A stretch of 64,000 nucleotides of DNA from Anaerosacchariphilus polymeriproducens (GTDB taxonomy: Bacteria > Bacillota > Clostridia > Lachnospirales > Lachnospiraceae). Below, in pieces: positions 45,196-53,475 of this stretch. Within the stretch, counting starts at the first letter, position 1; each line of letters begins with the position of its first letter. Location of the stretch: contig NZ_QRCT01000048.1 of the NCBI RefSeq assembly GCF_003363435.1, positions 1 to 64,000 of the forward strand. Reading direction: 5' to 3'. The notes beneath the pieces were generated by a model that did not search any database, was not told where the DNA came from, and worked only from the letters and a program-made list of their open reading frames with translations. A program made the translations under genes and the position numbers.

Positions 45196-45456
45196 ACAAG
45201 TGTTAAAAACTACATAAAAGACGCAAACTGAAATATAAGTATTAATAGTATTTAATCGCTAAAATATAAAGCTACTAATTTGTAATCAAATTCATATTGA
45301 TGTTATTTTTTCAAGATAATCACTTCAGACAATTATAAAAGTTTTTTTAAATATAATTCTTTAATACATTATAAGTTATCTTTTTATATGTTAAACAATT
45401 TTTATTGTTTACTTGTTAATTTCACTCAAAGCATAATATATTATGTTAACACTTGT
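45196..45456. repeat. 11-bp inverted repeat upstream of the precursor
   Basis: ACAAGTGTTAA at 45196-45206 recurs as its complement TTAACACTTGT at 45446-45456, 240 bases apart, bracketing the AT-rich leader. The distal copy overlaps a TTGACA (-35-like) on the minus strand. A possible -10 TATAAT lies at 45368-45373. The two copies could be operators. Nothing else is recognised in 45144-45520. Confidence 0.4.
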
Positions 45457-45520
45457 CAATATATTTTTTAGTATTTATTTAATTATTAAACCAAATAATT
45501 CGACACCAATTGGCAAATAA

Positions 45521-45715
45521 TTAAATCAAGAATGTATCTCCGACAGGAAAGAAAGAACTACCTTTCTGGCTAAAACAAAGAAACGTAGCACTAAGATGAT
45601 ACGCTTCACTTGCTGCTGAGGCTATAACTTTTATGCACTCACTATCTATTTCATAAAGTTTTGATGCCTCCTCTATTCTGATATATCGTTTAAAAATATT
45701 ATCTGTACTAATTAA
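45521..45715 (-). pseudogene. DUF6462-like (excisionase-type) fragment
   Basis: 64 codons without any ATG, GTG or TTG start near the 5' end. The reading FKRYIRIEEASKLYEID, then IASAASEAYHLS, resembles DUF6462, a small DNA-binding-like family seen next to integrases in Lachnospiraceae mobile elements. The later part (FFPVGDTFLI) does not match well. It is most likely the remnant of a mobile element flanking the radical SAM locus. Confidence 0.45.
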
Positions 45716-45803
45716 TTAAGAAAAAGCGAACTAACAAAGAGGATTATTTGCTATGTCTAAAAATCTTTTCAATAGATGATAACATTAAAATTCCCTAACA
45801 TCA

Positions 45804-45838
45804 GTTGAGGGGTGTGATTCAAAGAATCACACCCCAAC
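45804..45838. repeat. Strong 12-bp inverted repeat
   Basis: GGGGTGTGATTC pairs perfectly with GAATCACACCCC around AAA, extended by GTT/AAC beyond a 2-base bulge. No T-run follows on either strand, so it may be a mobile-element relic or an mRNA stem rather than a terminator. The surrounding 45716-45853 has no gene. Confidence 0.55.
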
Positions 45839-45853
45839 TATTGACACAGAGCC

Positions 45854-45881
45854 AAAAAAAAACGTACCACAAAGTGATACG
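45854..45881 (-). terminator. Terminator of the lipid kinase gene
   Basis: CGTATCAC/GTGGTACG around TTT, followed by nine Ts on the minus strand. It starts right at the stop codon of the upstream gene. Confidence 0.85.
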
Positions 45882-46796
45882 TCAAATACTAGCTATTTTT
45901 TCTTTATTTCCTACCATTATTTCAAGTGCCTTATTCTCGTTTTCTATTTCTACAACCTCATGGTTACCCCCATATTCTCCATCTAAAGTCCATGATATTG
46001 CAGTCTTTGAAGTTATCTTTATATGACTTGTTTTAAAGGAATATACACTTGCAGTATTGTCTACACGTAAAACTAATGAATTGATAATAGACTGTAATTC
46101 AATAGGGTTCGTTGGATTTTTAATTAGTGTAACTTCAAAAACGCCATCATCTAAATGCACATTTTTTCCTGTCATATTCTTAAATCCACCTACTGAAGTA
46201 GAATTTGTTATCATTCCATAAATAAATTCATCTTCAATAACATTTCCTTCATATTCTACTTTCAATGAATAACTTTTTATAAAAGGAAGTCTTTTCACTC
46301 CTTCAAGTATATAAGCAACATGCCCCAACAAATTTTTGAAATCCTGATTTGTACTATACGAAACATCTGTAAACAAGCCAAACGCTGCAATATATACAAA
46401 ATAATCTTGATTGAACCTTCCAATATCACAATAAAAAGAATTTCCACCCACAGCAACCTGTGCTGCTTTTATCATATTCTTTGGAATTTTTAAACTTGTC
46501 GCAAAATCATTGGTACTTCCTGATGGAATATATCCAATAGGAAACTTATTATTACTCTGCATCATGCCTGTAATAATTTCATCCAAAGTACCATCACCAC
46601 CGCTGCAAACTACTAAATCATAGTCTTTTGAATCATCTCGTGTCTTATTTAATCCGTCTTTAGGAGCCTGCGTTGGATATGTAACGACTTCATATCCTGC
46701 TTTTACAAAAATATCTAACAAATCTACTAGCTTATTTCTTATTAAAGATTTTCCGGCGTGTGGATTAAATATAAAAAGCAGTTTCTTTTTCTTCAT
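45882..46796 (-). CDS. Diacylglycerol kinase family lipid kinase (YegS/DgkB type)
   Basis: A 304-residue soluble lipid kinase. The N-terminal LLFIFNPHAGKSLIRNKL and the nucleotide motif LVVCSGGDGTLDEIITGM (GGDGT) define the DAGK catalytic domain; PIGYIPSGSTNDFATSLKIP follows. The C-terminal beta domain includes TDVSYSTNQDFKNLLGHVAYI and WTLDGEYGG. It phosphorylates diacylglycerol or a similar lipid, which is recycled in wall polymer synthesis. It follows the Crh-like gene by about 20 bases and likely shares its operon. Confidence 0.9.
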   Translation of the reverse strand: MKKKKLLFIFNPHAGKSLIRNKLVDLLDIFVKAGYEVVTYPTQAPKDGLNKTRDDSKDYDLVVCSGGDGTLDEIITGMMQSNNKFPIGYIPSGSTNDFATSLKIPKNMIKAAQVAVGGNSFYCDIGRFNQDYFVYIAAFGLFTDVSYSTNQDFKNLLGHVAYILEGVKRLPFIKSYSLKVEYEGNVIEDEFIYGMITNSTSVGGFKNMTGKNVHLDDGVFEVTLIKNPTNPIELQSIINSLVLRVDNTASVYSFKTSHIKITSKTAISWTLDGEYGGNHEVVEIENENKALEIMVGNKEKIASI

Positions 46797-46815
46797 ATGC
46801 TCACCTATCTGTAAT

Positions 46816-47076
46816 CTATTGCTGTCTACCGCTTAAATAACTCTCAATTTCTTTTACCGCCTTCTCTTCATCAACTCCGTCTGCTTCTACCATAATTTGT
46901 TCTCCCGAAGACAGACCCAGGGTCATCATTCCCATAATACTCTTTGCATTGATTCTTTTTCCTGCCACTTCAAAATAAACACTGCTTTCAAATTGACTGG
47001 CTACTTGAACCAACATCGCTACCGGTCTTGCTTCCAAACCTGATACCAATTGAATCGTTACTGGTTGTTTAATCAT
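46816..47076 (-). CDS. crh: HPr-like protein without His15 (Crh-like)
   Basis: An 86-residue HPr-fold protein. In HPr the phosphorylated residue is His15 in GLHARP; here the motif is GLEARP, with Glu15, so it cannot carry PTS phosphate. Ser46 is kept in NAKSIMGMM, the HPr kinase site used in catabolite repression. Bacillus Crh has Gln at position 15 and sits after whiA in the same order as here. I therefore call it Crh-like and infer a regulatory role. Ribosome site AAGGAGGAG. Confidence 0.85.
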   Translation of the reverse strand: MIKQPVTIQLVSGLEARPVAMLVQVASQFESSVYFEVAGKRINAKSIMGMMTLGLSSGEQIMVEADGVDEEKAVKEIESYLSGRQQ

Positions 47077-47091
47077 AATTTCTCCTCCTTA

Positions 47092-48036
47092 CTATGCTCT
47101 AAATTCTTCTGCCAAATCACTTAGCTTACGCAATCTATGATTTACGCCCGATTTCCCAACTGGGGGATTCAGCATTCCTCCGAGCTCTTTAAGTGTTGCT
47201 TCAGGAAATTCCAATCTAAGTTCTGCAATTGCTTTAAGACCATCTGGAATTCCATCAAACCCAATTTTTTCCTCTAGTAAACGTATATCTTGTATTTGCT
47301 TTACTGCTGCATTGACAGTTTTGTTTATATTCGCTGTCTCACAATTAACTTTCCTATTAACAGTATTTCTCATTTCTTTAAGTATTCGGACATTCTCCAA
47401 TTCCATTAGTGCAATATGTGCTTCCATGACATTTAAAATATCTACAATCTGAGCACCTTCTTTTAAATATACCACATAATATTTTTTTCTCTGAACAATT
47501 TTGGCATCCATTTGAAAAGAATTGATTATTTCTTGTAATTGCTCCGCTTTCTCAATTGTAGCACATACAATCTCAAAATGGTAGAATTTCTCTGGATCAC
47601 TAATAGAACCAGTAGCTAGAAATGCTCCTCTTATAAAAGCTCTTCTACAACAGGATTTCTGTATGACCAAATTATTGACCAATGACATCTCTTCTTTTAT
47701 TTCAGAATTATCTCCTAACAGCTTTACTGCCTGTAGGACCATAATTGCTTCATCGTGATTCTTTACTGTTAAAATATAAGTCCTGCTTTTATTTAAATAA
47801 TTATTTCTTCGAATAGAAATTTCAGTATTTATATTAAATGTTTTTTTCAGCAATGTAAAGTACTTTCTTGCAATTGCAACATTTTCTGTAAACATTTGAA
47901 TGCGATATTCATCCTCAACAGATATTTGAACTTTTCCACACAAACTAATAATTGCTGCGATTTCTGCTATCTGGCAATGCCGTGCCTTACTTATCTGTCT
48001 TGATAACTCATCTTTCACCTGACTTGAAAATGACAT
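47092..48036 (-). CDS. whiA: DNA-binding protein WhiA
   Basis: A 314-residue protein with the WhiA layout: an N-terminal degenerate LAGLIDADG-type region (SFSSQVKDELSRQ, CCRRAFIRGAFLATGSISDPEKFYHFEI) and a C-terminal helix-turn-helix (RLEFPEATLKELGGML, VGKSGVNHRLRKLSDLAEEFR). In actinomycetes it controls sporulation division genes, and in Bacillus it affects division and chromosome segregation. It lies 13 bases downstream of rapZ and just upstream of the crh-like gene. Confidence 0.95.
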   Translation of the reverse strand: MSFSSQVKDELSRQISKARHCQIAEIAAIISLCGKVQISVEDEYRIQMFTENVAIARKYFTLLKKTFNINTEISIRRNNYLNKSRTYILTVKNHDEAIMVLQAVKLLGDNSEIKEEMSLVNNLVIQKSCCRRAFIRGAFLATGSISDPEKFYHFEIVCATIEKAEQLQEIINSFQMDAKIVQRKKYYVVYLKEGAQIVDILNVMEAHIALMELENVRILKEMRNTVNRKVNCETANINKTVNAAVKQIQDIRLLEEKIGFDGIPDGLKAIAELRLEFPEATLKELGGMLNPPVGKSGVNHRLRKLSDLAEEFRA

Positions 48037-48049
48037 GGCTTCACCTCAA

Positions 48050-48928
48050 TTAAATTTTTTTTCTAAGGGCATCTTTTTCTATATCTCTATGTTCTATTTT
48101 TATTCCATACTCTGCGTCTTCTTTAAGCCTTTTAAAAAGCTCATTGGCGAGTGTTACAGAACGGTGCTTGCCTCCTGTGCACCCAATTCCAATAACCAGC
48201 TGATTCTTACCTTCCAGTATATAATTAGGAATTAAAAACTGTACCATGTCTTCAAGTTTCTTTAAAAATTCTTTGGCTGCATCAAATCCCATACAAAAAT
48301 CTTGAACTTCTTTGTCATTCCCTGATTTATTCTTAAGTTCGTCTACATAGAAAGGATTCGGTAAGAATCTGACATCAAATACTAAATCTGCATCACTTGG
48401 AATACCATATTTAAACCCAAAAGATAAAATTGTAATAAACAAGTTCTTGTACTCTTGATCATTCACAAATATTTTATCTAATTCAACTTTCAGTTCTCTG
48501 GTAAGTAATGAACTGGTATCAATGATATAATCTGCCTTCTTTTTCAAAAATTCCAGCCGGGCACGTTCTTCCCTGATTCCTTTATCAACACGTTCGCCTC
48601 CTGCCAGCGGATGACTTCGTCTCGTTTCCTTATACCTTTTGACCAAAACCTCATCTTTCGCATCCAAGAACAATATTTCAAAAGCACAACCCTTAATTGT
48701 CATATTCTCTAATACTTTCTCGACTTCACCTAATGATTGTCCACTTCGTATATCAATACCTAAAGCAACTTTACTAATTTCACCATTTGGCACAAAAGAT
48801 AACTCAGCAAATTTGTCAATAAATGAAATTGGTAGATTATCTACACAGAAATATCCTACATCTTCTAACATTTTCAAGGCGGTACTCTTACCGGCACCTG
48901 ACATTCCAGTTAAAATTACAAACCTCAT
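48050..48928 (-). CDS. rapZ: RNase adapter / nucleotide-binding protein RapZ
   Basis: About 292 residues. Walker A is GMSGAGKSTAL near the N-terminus, ILFLDAKDEVLVKRYKETRRSHPL marks the middle, and the C-terminal domain has LVIGIGCTGGKHRSVTLA. The protein corresponds to YvcJ of Bacillus and RapZ of Escherichia coli. The start at 48928 (AGGTGAGGG upstream) removes an upstream extension that would overlap murB. It is between murB and whiA; yvcK, often found between rapZ and whiA, is missing. Confidence 0.92.
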   Translation of the reverse strand: MRFVILTGMSGAGKSTALKMLEDVGYFCVDNLPISFIDKFAELSFVPNGEISKVALGIDIRSGQSLGEVEKVLENMTIKGCAFEILFLDAKDEVLVKRYKETRRSHPLAGGERVDKGIREERARLEFLKKKADYIIDTSSLLTRELKVELDKIFVNDQEYKNLFITILSFGFKYGIPSDADLVFDVRFLPNPFYVDELKNKSGNDKEVQDFCMGFDAAKEFLKKLEDMVQFLIPNYILEGKNQLVIGIGCTGGKHRSVTLANELFKRLKEDAEYGIKIEHRDIEKDALRKKI

Positions 48929-48941
48929 AACCCTCACCTTC

Positions 48942-49853
48942 CTAAAATTCACCAAGTATTTTTATTTCTGTCTCCAGTTCCACTCCAAATTTAGTTCTTA
49001 CTTCTTTTTTAATGTAATTTATTAATTCCAGCATATCACTGGCTTTTGCTTCTTTTCGATTAATTAAAAAACCACAATGCTTCTGGGCAACTTGAGCATC
49101 ACCTATCTGATATCCTCTTAGCCCTGCATCCATAATAAGCTTTCCGGCATAATGACCTTCCGGTCTTTTAAATGTACTCCCGGCACTGGGAAACTCTAAG
49201 GGCTGTTTCTCAATTCTTTGTATTTTCAAAGCAAGCATTCTTTGCTTTATATCTTCACGTTCACCTTGTTCCAGTTTTATCACACCTTCTAACACAATAT
49301 AATTATGTTTTAAAATACAACTTGAACGATAATCCAGTTCCAATTCAGATTTAGACAATTTTTTTATGATTCCTTCTTGAGATAATACCGTTACACTCTC
49401 AATTATCTGCTTCATTTCACCACCGTAAGCACCTGCATTCATAACGACTGCTCCGCCAAACGTTCCCGGAATCCCTGACGCAAATTCAAATCCTGTTAAC
49501 TGTTCCTCTAATGCCTTATTGGCAATCTGAGAGAGCATCGCTCCTGCTTGAACTGTAATTTTGGGTTTGTCTATCTTTATTACACTCATATTTCGGCCTA
49601 TTTCTATAATTAAGCCACGAAATCCTTTATCACCAACCAATAAGTTGCTTCCATTTCCAATGATATAATAAGGAAAATTTTCTTCCTTACAAAGTGCTAA
49701 CAGTTCTGCAACTTCTTCTGCGTTTTTGGGCTGAACATAAATATCAGCGTTTCCCCCTATTCGAAAAGTAGTATGCAGCTTCATAGGTTCATCCTGTTTA
49801 ACTCCTGCTTTTCCTACAATTTCTTCTATCTGAACCAACATTTCTTCATTCAC
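48942..49853 (-). CDS. murB: UDP-N-acetylenolpyruvoylglucosamine reductase
   Basis: A 303-residue FAD enzyme of peptidoglycan precursor synthesis. The FAD-binding part has TTFRIGGNADIYVQPKN, IIGNGSNLLVGDKGFRG and GIPGTFGGAVVMNAGAYGGEM. The third domain has the catalytic Ser in PSAGSTFKRPEGHYAG and ends with the usual Glu in ELETEIKILGEF. The length and missing Tyr loop fit type II MurB of Firmicutes. It leads the murB-rapZ-whiA-crh-dgk run. Confidence 0.95.
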   Translation of the reverse strand: MNEEMLVQIEEIVGKAGVKQDEPMKLHTTFRIGGNADIYVQPKNAEEVAELLALCKEENFPYYIIGNGSNLLVGDKGFRGLIIEIGRNMSVIKIDKPKITVQAGAMLSQIANKALEEQLTGFEFASGIPGTFGGAVVMNAGAYGGEMKQIIESVTVLSQEGIIKKLSKSELELDYRSSCILKHNYIVLEGVIKLEQGEREDIKQRMLALKIQRIEKQPLEFPSAGSTFKRPEGHYAGKLIMDAGLRGYQIGDAQVAQKHCGFLINRKEAKASDMLELINYIKKEVRTKFGVELETEIKILGEF

Positions 49854-49935
49854 AATTTATTCCTCACCTTTTGGCTATTATATTCATTACATAACAAAAT
49901 ATTCCCTACTATCATACAACAGCCCCCTCATTAAT

Positions 49936-52167
49936 TCAACTGTTTTTAAGCTCTAATATACATTCTTTTAGTCCAGAATACCTTGTTTGTTCACTGGTAT
50001 TTGAAATCATTTTAAAGAAAGTTTCATCATTTCCTACCAGTGTTACGCAAGACTTGGCTCTTGTAACTGCAGTATACAGTAAATTTCGATTCATAAGCAT
50101 TTGTGGTCCATTAAGCAATGGGATGATAACTGCCGGATACTCGCTTCCTTGCGATTTGTGAATCGTTATAGCATAAGCCAATTCCAATTCATCTAATTGT
50201 TTAAAGGAATAATCTACTCTGCGCCCTTCGTCATATTCTACTGTTATCAGTTCTGCATACAAATTAATCTCCTTAATAACACCCATGTCACCATTAAATA
50301 CACCGGTTCCTCTTTCCAATACCAGTCCATAAGAATTGCTGATTTCCCATTCGATCTGATAATTATTTTTAATCTGCATCACCTTATCACCTTCACGGAA
50401 TTTACTTCCCTGTATTTCTTTTTCTTTTTTACTTTTTGAAGGCGGGTTCAAATATTCTTGTAAAATCGAGTTTAACCTTTCTACTCCCAGTAAACCTTTC
50501 CGCATAGGAGTCAATACTTGAATATCATAAGGCTTTGCATTTACATAAGGAGGAAGTTTTTTTTGTATTAATGTAATTAAAATGCTAATAATAACATTAG
50601 CATCATTTCGTTTGAGGAAAAAAAAGTCTTTGCTTTTATTATCCAGTATTACTTCCTGCCCATCATTTATTTTATGAGCATTTACTACGATATCACTTTG
50701 AGATGCCTGTCGAAAAATTTTCTTTAACATTACTACACTGAATTGTTGCGATTGAATTAAATTTTTCAGAATACTTCCAGGGCCCACAGATGGAAGCTGG
50801 TTGATATCACCTACCAAAATCACCCTGGTCCCTATGGTAATTGCTTTCAAAAGCGCATGAATTAAATGAATATCTACCATGGACATTTCATCAATAATAA
50901 TAGCATCCGCCTCAAGAGGATTTTCTTCATTTTTTTCAAAACTTACTCGATTTCCACTTTCTGCAAGCCCTCCACTAAGTTCTAGAAGCCTATGAATTGT
51001 TTTTGCTTCATGACCGGTAGCTTCTGTCATTCTTTTGGCTGCTCTCCCAGTCGGTGCCGCCAAGAAAATATCCAGTTCTTCTGATTCAAAAAATTTTATC
51101 ATTGCATTGATTGTAGTCGTTTTTCCGGTACCAGGGCCTCCTGTTATGATTAAAAGCCCATTTTTAACTGATTCTTTCACTGCAGTCCTTTGCATGTCAT
51201 CTAATTCAATTGTTGATTTTTCTTCAATCTCTTCTAAGCGCTTTTCTATCTCTTCCTCTTCCACTTTATACTTCACATTCAAATCATGAAGCATTTTAGC
51301 AATATTAAGCTCTAAATAATAATACTGTACGGCATATACATTCTTTTGCCCATCCAATTCTTTTATCACTATCCTGCGCTCCATAGCCAGATTCATAATT
51401 TGATTGCCCAAATGTTCTTTAGCAATCTCTAATATTTCACTGGCTCGTCTTTCAAGCTCTTCATAAGGTAAATAGGTATGTCCTTCTGTCGATGCTTGTA
51501 AAAGAGTATACAAAATTCCACTTTTAATACGAAAATCTGAATCCGTATGAATCCCTACTTTTGAAGCAATTTCATCTGCAATTTTAAATCCGATTCCGGG
51601 AATTTCGTCAGCCATACGATAAGGATTTTCTTTCAGCACCTGATATATTTCATTGCCATACGTACTATAAATTTTCACAGCAAGATTTGTTGTTATTCCG
51701 TATTTCTGTAAAAAAATCATAGCCTGACGAAGTTCTTTCTTGTCTTCTATCTGTTCTGCTATTTCTCTTGCTTTTCTCTCACTTATCCCTTTTATTTCTG
51801 CTAAACGTTCCGGCTCATTCTCAATAATGCGAAAAGTATCCGCTTTAAATCTTCTTACAATCCTTGCTGCCAGAGCTGCCCCTATTCCTTTAACAGCTCC
51901 TGACGCTAAATAACGTTCAATTGAAATTTCATCTTCCGGAGCCTTGATTTCATACTTCTCTATCTGAAACTGTTGACCATACATTTGATGTTCTCCAAAA
52001 GATCCTTGTGCTTCTATAAATTCACCTTCACTTATGATCTGAAAAACACCAACGCAGGTAGTCTCCTCTTCGTCTTCATTTATTAAATTTAATACTGTGT
52101 ATCCATTTTCTGAATTACGATATATGATATGTTCTATAAAACCCGCTATTGTTTCCAATTTCTTCAC
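49936..52167 (-). CDS. recD2: ATP-dependent RecD2-type DNA helicase
   Basis: A 743-residue SF1B helicase of the RecD2 (RecD-like without RecBC) family. The N-terminal OB domain and helix-hairpin-helix repeats (AVKGIGAALAARIVRRF, EIKGISERKAREIAEQI) are followed by Walker A ITGGPGTGKTTTINAM, Walker B DAIIIDEMSMVD, the GDINQLPSVGPG motif, and the C-terminal YAITIHKSQGSEYPAVIIPL and YTAVTRAKSCVTLVG. It unwinds DNA 5' to 3' in repair and replication-fork maintenance. Single gene with short gaps. Confidence 0.94.
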   Translation of the reverse strand: MKKLETIAGFIEHIIYRNSENGYTVLNLINEDEEETTCVGVFQIISEGEFIEAQGSFGEHQMYGQQFQIEKYEIKAPEDEISIERYLASGAVKGIGAALAARIVRRFKADTFRIIENEPERLAEIKGISERKAREIAEQIEDKKELRQAMIFLQKYGITTNLAVKIYSTYGNEIYQVLKENPYRMADEIPGIGFKIADEIASKVGIHTDSDFRIKSGILYTLLQASTEGHTYLPYEELERRASEILEIAKEHLGNQIMNLAMERRIVIKELDGQKNVYAVQYYYLELNIAKMLHDLNVKYKVEEEEIEKRLEEIEEKSTIELDDMQRTAVKESVKNGLLIITGGPGTGKTTTINAMIKFFESEELDIFLAAPTGRAAKRMTEATGHEAKTIHRLLELSGGLAESGNRVSFEKNEENPLEADAIIIDEMSMVDIHLIHALLKAITIGTRVILVGDINQLPSVGPGSILKNLIQSQQFSVVMLKKIFRQASQSDIVVNAHKINDGQEVILDNKSKDFFFLKRNDANVIISILITLIQKKLPPYVNAKPYDIQVLTPMRKGLLGVERLNSILQEYLNPPSKSKKEKEIQGSKFREGDKVMQIKNNYQIEWEISNSYGLVLERGTGVFNGDMGVIKEINLYAELITVEYDEGRRVDYSFKQLDELELAYAITIHKSQGSEYPAVIIPLLNGPQMLMNRNLLYTAVTRAKSCVTLVGNDETFFKMISNTSEQTRYSGLKECILELKNS

Positions 52168-52199
52168 CTATTCTATCTTGCTTTGAGGAAAAAACAGAC

Positions 52200-52235
52200 T
52201 GTCCCAAAATAAATTTCACAATTTACTCTGGGACA
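52200..52235 (-). terminator. Terminator of the flagellar rod genes
   Basis: TGTCCC and GGGACA arms with AT-rich inner pairing (AAATT/AATTT) 28 bases past the FlgJ-like gene; TCTGTTTTTTCC follows. Confidence 0.75.
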
Positions 52236-52262
52236 ATTTATATATTATAAGCAATAAATTTT

Positions 52263-52613
52263 TTACAAATTATAATTACGTTTCATTTGTTCATATAAAA
52301 CTTGAGCAAGACCAACTCCCTGTGTTTCTGACGACATCGATGCATACTCTTGCGTTAAGTTATCTTTACAATAACCCATTAAACTTGAAGAACTAGAAGA
52401 ACTTTCCTCAGATTTTGGAATCATTTTTTCCATTTGTTTAAATACTTGTTCTGTAAAATAAGCTTCAAACTCTTTGCAAACTTTCATTAACTCTTCTTCT
52501 GAAGAAGTATCCAGATTACTATTCAACTTACTCTCAAGACTGTTGGTATTATTATTTCCATTAACCGTTTTGTAGTAATCACCAGTTAAATTAAGCCCGT
52601 CTATTGTGCTCAT
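52263..52613 (-). CDS. flgJ: Rod-binding protein, FlgJ N-terminal type
   Basis: A 116-residue protein made only of the rod-binding domain (about residues 40-112: LMKVCKEFEAYFTEQVFKQMEKMIP, then GVGLAQVLYEQMKRNY). It lacks the peptidoglycan hydrolase domain found in proteobacterial FlgJ, which is normal for Clostridia. It helps rod assembly through the wall. It is 20 bases downstream of flgG and in the same run, ending at a terminator. A Ser-rich loop (residues 70-78) is present. Confidence 0.85.
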   Translation of the reverse strand: MSTIDGLNLTGDYYKTVNGNNNTNSLESKLNSNLDTSSEEELMKVCKEFEAYFTEQVFKQMEKMIPKSEESSSSSSSLMGYCKDNLTQEYASMSSETQGVGLAQVLYEQMKRNYNL

Positions 52614-52633
52614 CCTTATCCCTCCCAGTCAAA

Positions 52634-53446
52634 TTATCGTTTTAATTGATTCGCCTGACTTAACATATCATCCGCCGCCTGAATTGCTTTTGAATTCATT
52701 TCATAAGCCCTTTGCGCTACAATTAAATTCACCATTTCATCAACAACTTGTACACTGGAAGATTCCAGATAATTCTGATATATTTCCGACTTGGTAACAT
52801 CAGCACTTGTGCTCTCATTAATAGGCTGACCGGATGCTTCCGTTTCTGCTAATAAACTACCGGATAACTTTTCTAAACCAGCCGGATTACTGAATTGGTA
52901 TACTCCAATATTTTTACCGGAAGAAGTTAATTTCCCATTAACTTCATAAAAAATCTCTCCTGCACTATTAACACTTAATGTATTAACATTAGCATTATTA
53001 GGAAATTCTATCGTATTTCCTTGAGAATCCAAAACAGGATTACCATATGAATCCGTTAACATCATCCCATTTGTGCTGACTGCAATTTGAAAATTTCCAT
53101 TTCTTGTATAATATGTGTTTCCATCACTTCCATGAACTGCAAAAAAACCAGAACCATTAATGGCAAAAGCAGTATTACTAGAGGACTCCGTGAGTGCCCC
53201 CTGCGTAAACTGAGATGTAATGGCCGCAGTCCTTGTTCCTAAACCAACTTGTGCATTAATTGGCTTATTCTCACCATTTGCTGTTGTCGTAGGTGATTGT
53301 ATCGTTTGATAAAGCAATGATTTAAATTCTGCTTTTTCTTGTTTAAAACCAACAGTATTAACATTGGCTAAATTATTTGATATTGTATCTACACTCGTCT
53401 GTTGGGCAACCATTCCCGATGCCGCTGACCAAAGAGCTCTCATCAT
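52634..53446 (-). CDS. flgG: Flagellar basal-body rod protein FlgG
   Basis: A 270-residue rod protein. The N-terminus MMRALWSAASGMVAQQTSVDTISNNLANVNTVGFKQ and the C-terminus EMVNLIVAQRAYEMNSKAIQAADDMLSQANQL are the paired amphipathic helices shared by rod and hook proteins. The NLANVNT and RAYEMNSK sequences favour FlgG over FlgF. AAGGAGG is upstream. It follows flgF by about 30 bases. Confidence 0.9.
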   Translation of the reverse strand: MMRALWSAASGMVAQQTSVDTISNNLANVNTVGFKQEKAEFKSLLYQTIQSPTTTANGENKPINAQVGLGTRTAAITSQFTQGALTESSSNTAFAINGSGFFAVHGSDGNTYYTRNGNFQIAVSTNGMMLTDSYGNPVLDSQGNTIEFPNNANVNTLSVNSAGEIFYEVNGKLTSSGKNIGVYQFSNPAGLEKLSGSLLAETEASGQPINESTSADVTKSEIYQNYLESSSVQVVDEMVNLIVAQRAYEMNSKAIQAADDMLSQANQLKR

Positions 53447-53475
53447 AATTTTAAACCTCCTTACCTAACGGTCTC

